64,000 nt of DNA. Source: Bradyrhizobium valentinum (GTDB taxonomy: Bacteria > Pseudomonadota > Alphaproteobacteria > Rhizobiales > Xanthobacteraceae). How positions within the stretch are numbered: position 1 is the stretch's first letter; the number at the start of each line of letters is the position of its first letter. The stretch lies in assembly GCF_001440405.1 (NCBI RefSeq), contig NZ_LLXX01000153.1, forward strand, positions 68,623-132,622, in the 5' to 3' direction. Position numbers and translations under genes: made by a program. Shown in pieces: positions 57,295 to 64,000 of the stretch. The notes below the pieces were generated by a model. The model ran no database searches and was not told the DNA's origin. It saw only the letters and a program-made list of their open reading frames with translations.

Positions 57295-57310
57295 TGTTGC
57301 GAACGCGACA
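57295..57310 (-). promoter_or_regulatory. NifA/RegR-type upstream site of the peptide operon
   Basis: TGTTGCGAACGCGACA, a perfect TGT-N10-ACA and identical in all 16 bases to the fixR upstream site at 42,921. It lies upstream of the -24/-12 element at the distance usual for NifA enhancer sites. Confidence 0.62.
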
Positions 57311-57469
57311 AATCGAACAGGCGCGAACACGACATGGGTCAAGAGGCGTTTCATTAATCTCTCTGCCCCTGACAATAGAATCCAGATTTGTAGACTGTCT
57401 GGCGTCTTAGGATAACTGTGAGCGCGAGTTCACAAGCGGCCCGGCGCCTCAGTCGGGCCCCATACTGAG

Positions 57470-57925
57470 TCATTTGTCGGACCGCGACGCAACCAAAAGC
57501 CTCCGGTTAGCGAACAGTGCCAGAACCTGCCCTGCGTTCCAAGCAAAGACGTGAAACGTGATGCCTCCGAGAATCTCTCTCGAACTGAGGGCGCCTGCGC
57601 AGCCGAATACGTTAACAACCTCGGCGTATTCTGAGCCAATCCCAACACTGCTGAGGCCCGACTGCGTGACGCGACAATGCCCGGCTGGCAATGAGCGAGC
57701 GTTCACGAACCTGTAATCCGCATCGAGGTCCTCAGAATCGGCGGGATTAACGGCACCTCCGTTAGGCGGAATGCTAGCTTGTGCAGGTCCAGGGGCGCTC
57801 GGTATCACCATCACCTGCACCAACAGCCACGCAAATGCAGCAATTGCCTTGGATTTCGTCCCTTCTCGCCAACTGGTGGAAACACCTGTCAGGACGAACG
57901 CTTTAGATATCTTTATCGAAGGCAA
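57470..57925 (-). CDS. Putative secreted hypothetical protein (151 aa)
   Basis: A basic N-terminus is followed by a hydrophobic stretch (AIAAFAWLLVQVMVIPSAPG) that would act as a signal sequence cut after PAQA near residue 51. The mature ~100 residues hold two cysteines (GHCRVTQSG, VFGCAGALS) and look structured (ILGGITFHVFAW). A later start is likely, since the first 28 residues are unusual for a signal peptide. It lies upstream of the peptide operon on the same strand, separated by the promoter region. No family recognised. Confidence 0.4.
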   Translation of the reverse strand: MPSIKISKAFVLTGVSTSWREGTKSKAIAAFAWLLVQVMVIPSAPGPAQASIPPNGGAVNPADSEDLDADYRFVNARSLPAGHCRVTQSGLSSVGIGSEYAEVVNVFGCAGALSSREILGGITFHVFAWNAGQVLALFANRRLLVASRSDK

Positions 57926-58640
57926 GGCGTCGAAGAGGTGGATCGGCGCCCGCCATTGATAACAAGAACAAGATGCATTCCAACTCTTCTCCCTATGATC
58001 GCAACGCTGGATTTCAGCTCGCGCACTTCGCCCATTGGTGGGTCAGGCAGTCGATCGAGGCCGCCCAGCCGTTCGCGCGTGTATTGTCCCAGATCCCACG
58101 CACGCCAGCGACGCGGGGTCCGAACCTAAATCAGGGAGCGTCGTGTTGATGCTGTGTTGAAAGAGAAAGGGGCGTGCCAGGCTGAGAAACGCCCACTAGA
58201 CCCTATGTTCGCGCCCGGAGGTGACGGGCGGCCCGCCCCGCGGCAAGCTCCTATCGAAGGTTGCGCCGGAAGAGCCGGCGCCGAGCGCGATGATTCCTGG
58301 CTCACAGTGTGGTTCCACGACAGCCGTCAGTTCGCGTGCAACGGGCCGTCAGCAAGGTATCCCAAATTTGCTTCCCAATACCTGCAGCAGGACCTGTCGG
58401 CTTAAAGACGCTTGTTGTCTCAAGTCGGACAGTAAGCATCAAGCCGCCAACTCCACTCAACGTATTCTTCGGAAAGGCTTGGATCAGTTCTTGGCACGAT
58501 TGCTCCCATCTCTTGAACGCACTTCGGCAAGTTCGATAGCTCGAATCATTCAACAATGGGCTGGAGCTTTCCATGGTCGCTTCTCCGTTGAGAGCTGCAC
58601 GACTGCGAGATCGTGTTTGGAGACGGGTGCTTACTGACGA
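57926..58640. other. Gene-free stretch
   Basis: Short frames on both strands without motifs or ribosome sites. I see nothing supportable. Confidence 0.45.
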
Positions 58641-59420
58641 AATGGAAGGTCGTTGTGGTCAGGATCGCGATCATCATGCCGAGGATGACGATCCGCCAGT
58701 TGGCGAGTGCCTAGGGCAAAGACCTCGCTTGCTTCTTCATCGCCAGAAATTCCGGACGTTTCCTCCAGCGTGCGGCCCAGGCAGAAGATAAGTGGAATGA
58801 TCAGGCAACCGAGAAAGAACGGGATGCGCCAGCTCCCGGCGGCTACTACTCGTCCGGCATCGATTCGTTCAGCACGTAGCCCACGAGCGCCGCGACAAAG
58901 ATCGCGACCTGCTGGCTGGAGGACTGGAACGAGCTGTAAAAACCGCGCTTGCCCGGGGGTTGCGATCTCCGACAGTTAGACCGAAACGCCGCCGACTCGA
59001 CGCGGCGGAAAAGCCCTGCGGCAGCCGTCCGAGCAGCACGATAACGGGTGCGGCAATGCCGATTGTCTCGTAGCTGGGACAGAAGGCGATGACCACGGTA
59101 CCGATTGCCATGATTGCGAGCGTGACGATCAGCCCTTGCCGACGGCCTATTTTGTCGATAAAGGCTCCGAGCACCATCGCGCCGACCGGACGCATCAAGG
59201 CGCCCAGCCGGAACACGCCGAAAGTGTTGAGCAGCGAAGCGGTTTCGCTCTCAGACGGAAAGAACGCCTTCCCAATGGCGCTGACGTAAAGGCCGATCAG
59301 AAAAATCGAACTGCTCGAGGAAATTGCGCTCGTCGCACGCAAAATCGCGCCGATGCGCGTTTGACCGTTGGTGCGTGCGGGGTGGATGTTTGCGACACTG
59401 TGAGTTTCCTCCCCGTCTGA
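58640..59420 (-). pseudogene. MFS transporter (MHS family), multiple frameshifts
   Basis: On the minus strand from 59,400 the frame reads [40 protein letters not shown], then KIGRRQG, and [14 protein letters not shown], the middle of an MHS-type metabolite/proton symporter. Later parts ([36 protein letters not shown]) occur in other frames with stops between. The C-terminal half is missing; the fragment at 50,450-50,960 is from a related transporter. Not functional. Confidence 0.68.
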
Positions 59421-59939
59421 AATAAAATAGCCAGTTACGAAAGACCTCACGCCAGCCCAACTGCAATTCGGGCCAGGAATTTGCCATCTTGGACACTACC
59501 CACCAAACCGAAAGCGCCTCATCTTTTCAGCATATTTCGGCGACTGCCGCACGGTTGCACAGATGTCAAGATCTGTTTGCATGTTCAGCGAGGAGCAATT
59601 GCGGAGTAATCGGAGCTTTGGCCGATCTTCGGCAACAACACCCATCTACTGGCAGCTCCATCTTCAGGGCTGCACCGGTATTGAACGAGAACGACCGTGA
59701 GTCGAATCGCAACATCCGCATCCATACCGCGGGATGCGATGCTAGCCTCCGAAAGGAAGTCGCGGAGATAGGTCGCGCCGAGATTCTTGTAAGGCCAAAG
59801 ACAAGCTAGTGATCCCGACCGGCGGCCTGGAGTGCTCGCATACCGCGATCTCCGCGCTCGCCTCCGACGACCTGACGACATTGACGCGCGTGCAGGCGGG
59901 CGAAATTCATGGTTCACTACGTTCCGACCAGGATACTAT
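59421..59939. other. Gene-free stretch
   Basis: Stop codons in all frames and no motif recognised. A minus frame at 59,585-59,917 is Arg/Ser-rich at its start and unlikely to be real. Confidence 0.4.
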
Positions 59940-60396
59940 GTTGGATCGTAGATTCTAATGCGATCGGACTGATCCTTGGCGCCAATGTCGAGCGTCCCGC
60001 CCAAGCCTTGCGGTATCATTGCCGGCGCAAGCGCTAAAGCGACCAGGAATCGTGCCTTGAGGTTTAGAGCCGCTACCGCAATCCACTGCGCTCTCCATTC
60101 AAAGAAATGGAGTGTCGGTAAATGGTCGCGCATTGTTGACGAGGGTCGCAAACCATCCCGAGCTGCTCGGCCGCATCGGTGGCAACCTGTTGGATTTCAG
60201 CGGCAGCAAAAGGCGCTCGCCGCATGTCCCTCCCGCCGAATGGCCCTGAAGACTTACTCCGCAGCTTTGAAATTGGACCGACAGTCGACGGCCACATGCG
60301 CTCCGAGCCGCGCGAATTCACGCGCGAGCTCCTCCCGGGCGTCTGAGGACGAGCCGATGACGAGGGAAACCTTTCCGATGAAGCCGGGCCAGCCAA
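59940..60396 (-). pseudogene. Short-chain dehydrogenase fragment
   Basis: On the minus strand GFIGKVSLVIGSSSDAREEL, then AREFARLGAHVAVDCRSN, is an SDR nucleotide-binding start with altered glycines, followed by a stop. In further frames PTLHFFEW and LNLKARFLVALALAPAM match the middle of the same family. The catalytic Tyr-x3-Lys is absent. Broken and truncated. Confidence 0.5.
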
Positions 60397-60398
60397 AC

Positions 60399-60722
60399 TC
60401 AGGGTTTGATGCGTTCCGTCCAGACCGACACTGTCTTGGATCTGTCGAGATACTTCTCGTAGAGTTCGTTGAGCATTTCCTTGCCGACCACAGCCAATTC
60501 AGCTTGATAGGCCGAGCGATCCGTCACCTCAATGCGCTCGACATAATCCCACGGGCCGCCCGATAAGCCAGCTCCGGTTTCGGTGATGCGGTGCGTACAA
60601 TAGTTGACGATAGTTTTCATTTTGGCGGCGGTGACATAGTCCACCTCGCGTTCGAAGCGTTCATAGTCTGCCGCGCTGACACCCGGTTTTAATGCGGCAA
60701 ATACAAATCGGACAACAGCCAT
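60399..60722 (-). CDS. RedY/HapK-like small protein (107 aa)
   Basis: Intact frame: MAVVRFVFAALKPGVSAADY, YERFEREVDYVTAAKMKTIV, DYVERIEVTDRSAYQAEL. The pattern recalls the RedY/HapK family, dimeric alpha-beta barrel proteins associated with prodigiosin-like pathways, but the family assignment is from memory and moderate. It is one of few intact genes in this stretch and starts just after the ABC ATPase remnant, on the same strand. Substrate unknown. Confidence 0.55.
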   Translation of the reverse strand: MAVVRFVFAALKPGVSAADYERFEREVDYVTAAKMKTIVNYCTHRITETGAGLSGGPWDYVERIEVTDRSAYQAELAVVGKEMLNELYEKYLDRSKTVSVWTERIKP

Positions 60723-60725
60723 AAT

Positions 60726-61130
60726 TCATCCTTCTTCTTGTTGTGACGGACCAGAAATCAAGCGACCAGCTCTGAGCCAAGATGACAGGTGACGAATCGG
60801 CCGGGCGCGAGCTCCTTCAAGGGTCTTTCTGCTCAGATGGGGAGAACGCCCGCGCAGCCTGCATCCGGGCGCGAAATCGATAGAGCTTGGGATTTCGCCG
60901 GCTAACGTGAAGTCGTCTCGCTTTGCGTCGGCATCGGGCACAGAACGGCGACCGGTCAGGCTCGCGTAAGGGTGCAAGCGCGTCGCGAACAAATCGCGTG
61001 TGTCAGACATCTCCACGACGCTGCCGAGATACATCACTGCAACGCCGCTCGCGAGGTACTTCACCGCGCGACATCGTGCCAAATCCCGTGCTGGACGAAC
61101 GACAGCGGCACCCGCGAAGCATGCTGCCAA
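60726..61130 (-). pseudogene. Oligopeptide ABC transporter ATPase, C-terminal remnant
   Basis: The minus frame contains VKYLASGVAVMYLGSVVEMS, DTRDLFATRLHPYASLT and FTLAGEIPSSIDFAPGCRLR, the conserved C-terminal part of Opp/Dpp-type ATPases (VMYLG-VE, LHPYT, GC-F-RCP). The ATP-binding domain with Walker motifs is missing. No permease nearby. Remnant only. Confidence 0.65.
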
Positions 61131-62089
61131 GCTTCAATCGGCGGGACCGCATTCAACAGTGCAGCGTCTATGGCATTGATTTGGATCGATCGAGCGAGTT
61201 TCATCTGAACTCCGAGGCCGTCTCTGCGAGACGGCCGTGGTCGTAGTGTATCCCACCGTGTCCCAGCAATCGGCGTGCCACAAAAGAGGTTGTGCGAGCT
61301 TGGTTGCAGAGGGGGAAAACCATGTTCTTGGCGACGCGCCGGTGGAAATACTTGCGCCTTCCTGTCGGGTTCCGCACATAGCCGTCTTCAGCCGGACACG
61401 GCTGAACACGACAACACGCAGGCAGGATGGGGGCGACTTGATGCAGTACAAGCAGGGACTTATCGGAGAACCCCGAGGCGCCGCGTCGGGGAGAGCGGTC
61501 CCTCAGCTCACCGGCCACTTCTGGCAGCTGTTCCTGACCAGCTCCATCGGCCTAGAGTCCCTCTACGAGATCTCGTCATACGGAGCCGACATCTTGCTAG
61601 CGTCGAGCAGGTAATTGAGCTTAACGGGGCGGCGAGATAGGCGAAAGATGGAGATGTCCGGCGAGAGGCTCAATCGCGGCTTCGCCTTCCGGGCAATGAT
61701 CAACACGTACTGGACGAATAGTGCTGCGCGCTTTTCTTCCGCCATCTGCGTTTGAACTTCAGCGCGATGACGTCGTGAAGCCTGAGCCGGCCGGCCTTCC
61801 TCGGTCCGTTCTTGATCACGGTGAGAGGCGTTCCTCCTTGTCCAGCCGGCCGGAGCACGGTGTTCTCAATTGCAGTCTTTTAAAATTGCGCTCGATCTAA
61901 GCCAAGCTCCGGGCGTATCGGCCGGCGCGAAGCGCGATGCAATTGCTGCGGGCGTCACGCTTAGCGCGATCCGAACCAGGCAGCCGATCAATCGCCGCGA
62001 TCCTTCCAACGGCGTATCGCGGATCCGATACGCGTTGTAAGGTCAACGGCCGCGTCTCGAAAAGCAGAACATCATCATTCACTGCGTGC
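61131..62089. other. Gene-free stretch upstream of the glmS-like gene
   Basis: About 1 kb with no supportable gene. Its right end carries the sigma-54-like element listed next. Confidence 0.45.
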
Positions 62090-62105
62090 TGGCATGCTAA
62101 TTGCC
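62090..62105 (+). promoter_or_regulatory. Sigma-54-like promoter upstream of glmS/nodM
   Basis: TGGCATGCTAATTGCC: GG and GC are exactly 10 bases apart and both halves fit the -24/-12 consensus. It lies about 130 bp upstream of the gene start. No perfect TGT-N10-ACA was found above it. Confidence 0.5.
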
Positions 62106-62237
62106 TGCCTGTGGCTCAACACATAAATGGTAAGGCATGATCAATCTGACGGACAGCGCGACGTTAGCTTGCCGCCCACATTTTCAAGCGGGACGACGAT
62201 ATCGTTCAAGTGCAGCTAATGGGGGAGATTGATCTAC

Positions 62238-64000
62238 GTGTGCGGGATTGTCGGCATTTTGGGACGCGCTCCGGTCGCGGACCAACTCGTCGCTTCGCTG
62301 AAGCGGCTGGATTATCGCGGCTCTGAGTCTGCGGGTGTTGCGACGCTAGAAGGCGATCACTTCGATCGGCGGTGCTCCGAGGGCAAGCTGAAAAACCTCG
62401 GAGAACCGGCTGCGCGCCAAGCCGCTGTGGGGCCATATCGGGATCGGCCACAGCCGCTGGGCCACCCGCGGCAAGCCGACCGAGAGTAACGCTCATCCGC
62501 ATATGACCGATAACGTAGCCGTGGTCCACAACGGCATTATTGAGAATCTCCGCGAGCTGCGTGCCGAATTGGAACAGCAGGGCACCCAATTCGCCTCCGA
62601 AACCGACACCGAGATGGTCGCTCATCTCGTCGAATCCTATCTGACGAAAGGCTACTCACCCTCGGAAGCGGTGAAAGCGTCGCTGCCGAAATTGCGTGGC
62701 CCGTTCGCGCTGGCCATCCTGTTCAAGGGCCATGACGATCTCATGATCGGCGCCAGCAAGGGCTCGCCGCTTGCGATCGGTCAGGGGGATGGCAAGATGT
62801 ATCTGGACTCGGATGCGATTGCGCTTGCGCCGTTCCCCGACACCATCACCTATCTCGAGGACGACGATTGGGCCGTGCTCACCCGCAAGACCAGCGTGAT
62901 CTTTAACGCGCAAGGCGCCGTTGCCCATCGCGAGGTGGTGAAATCAGGGGGCTCGTCGTTCCTGATCGACAAGGCGAATTATCGTCACTTCATGGCCAAG
63001 GAAATTCACGAGCAGCCGGAAGTGGTGGGCCATACACTCCGGCGCTATGTCGACATGGCCGCCGAGCGCATCGCGTTGCCGCAGAGACTGCCATTCGACT
63101 TCAACGACATTGGCCGCATATCGATCACGGGTTGCGGCAGCTCGAGCTATGCCGGCTATGTCGCCAAATATTGGTTCGAGCGTCTGGCCCGCGTCCCAGT
63201 CGAGCTCGATGTTGCCTCCGAATTCCGCTACCGCGAGGCGCCGCTGCGCAAAGGCGATCTTGCCATCTTCATCTCGCAATCGGGCGAGACGGCCGACACG
63301 CTGGCCGCGCTCCGCTACGTCAAGGCGCAAGGGCTCCATACGCTCTCAGTCGTTAACGTGCCTACCTCGGCCATTGCGCGTGAGAGCGAGACCATGCTGC
63401 AGACGCTGGCCGGGCCCCAAATCGGCGTCGCCTCGACCAGAGCGTTCACCTGCCAGCTGATGGTGCTCGCCGCGCTCGCGGTCGCCGCCGGCAAGTCGCG
63501 CGGCGAATTGTCCGACGCCGACGAGACCAGGCTCGTGCAGAGGTTGATCGAGATTCCGAGGCTGATGGCAACCGCGCTCGCCACCGAGCCCCAAATCGAA
63601 AAGCTCGCGCGCGACATGGCGAAATGTCGCAACGTCGTCTATCTCGGCCGCGGCACCTCGTTCCCGCTGGCGCTGGAAGGCGCGCTGAAGCTCAAGGAAA
63701 TCTCTTGTGTCCACGCCGAAGGCTATGCCGCCGGCGAGCTCAAGCACGGCCCGATTGCGTTGATCGACGAGACCATGCCTGTGGTCGTCATCGCGCCCTA
63801 TGACGGGGTGTTCGAAAAGACCGTCTCAAATATGCAGGAAGTTGCAGCAAGAGGCGGCAATATCATCCTGATGACCGACGCAAAAGGCGCGAGGGAGGCG
63901 ATCGTAGACCCGCTCGTGACCATCGTGCTGCCAGACATGCCAGCAACCTTTACGCCGATGGTCTATGACATTCCGATGCAGCTTTTAGCCTATCATACCG
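62238..64000 (+). pseudogene. nodM: Glucosamine-6-phosphate synthase (GlmS/NodM type), frameshifted, runs off the window
   Basis: The GTG at 62238 gives Met-Cys-Gly-Ile-Val, so the N-terminal nucleophile Cys is correctly placed. One extra G at about 62,400 (CCTCGGAGAACCGG, family CTCGAGAACCGG) shifts the frame; after it the sequence is continuous to the window end, with GKPTESNAHPHMTDNVAVVH, IFISQSGETADTLAALRY and GYAAGELKHGPIALIDE. Changes at conserved places (DYRGSESAG for YRGYDSAG, GHSRWATRG for GHTRWATHG) suggest relaxed constraint. The enzyme makes the glucosamine precursor of Nod factors and cell wall. A sequencing error at the extra G cannot be excluded. Confidence 0.75.

Noticed and set aside
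1-64000. tRNA or rRNA genes, island attachment site
   Set aside because: No cloverleaf-like or rRNA sequence was recognised by eye; absence is not proven without a covariance-model scan.

Overview
The window looks like part of the symbiosis island of a Bradyrhizobium-type alpha-proteobacterium. The evidence is the gene order nolA-nodD2-nodD1 / nod box / nodY-nodA-nodB-nodC-nodS-nodU-nodI-nodJ-nolO-nodZ, followed by fixR-nifA-fixA, with high GC, many insertion-sequence fragments and many broken genes. No species call was attempted beyond that.

Region 1 (1-11,250) is a defence island. It opens with the end of a CBASS-type anti-phage operon: a bacterial HORMA protein, a TRIP13-like AAA+ ATPase and a nuclease-SAVED effector. 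A second operon follows: a TerB_N/TerB_C membrane protein, a BrxD-like ATPase, a large Lhr/BrxHI-like helicase and a TM0106-type RecB-like nuclease/helicase whose C-terminal half is destroyed and replaced by an IS21 remnant.

Region 2 (11,250-21,100) is a decayed zone. It holds IS21 and IS3 scraps, frameshifted DUF2285-like and DUF6499-like genes typical of integrative elements, tiny overlapping phage-like genes, and broken or truncated metabolic genes (PLP sulfur enzyme, luciferase-like oxidoreductase, HisC-like aminotransferase, cupin). A LivK-type binding protein and a periplasmic protein look intact.

Region 3 (21,300-37,400) is the nodulation cluster. NolA, NodD2 and NodD1 lie on the minus strand. 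A good nod box separates nodD1 from the operon that builds a chitin-oligosaccharide backbone (nodABC), N-methylates it (nodS), carbamoylates it (nodU, nolO), exports it (nodIJ) and fucosylates it (nodZ). Three copies of a MerR-type promoter suggest that a nodD-nolA unit was duplicated and one copy then decayed.

Region 4 (37,400-49,400) starts with IS5, IS3 and IS66 pieces and a sulfotransferase pseudogene. It continues with a type III effector of the NopM/IpaH E3-ligase class carrying a tts box, then fixR-nifA with a sigma-54 promoter, fixA, a broken fixB and a diverged fixC.

Region 5 (49,400-64,000) contains a decayed IS481-like element and transporter pseudogenes. It also holds the most interesting locus of the window: a five-gene minus-strand operon (57,131-52,602) encoding two short double-glycine leader peptides, an HlyD-type adaptor, a C39-peptidase ABC exporter and a secreted protein. 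It is preceded by a 16-bp NifA/RegR-type site identical to the one upstream of fixR, and by a near-consensus -24/-12 element. This predicts a peptide secretion system switched on in nitrogen-fixing bacteroids. The window ends in a frameshifted glmS/nodM gene with its own sigma-54-like promoter.
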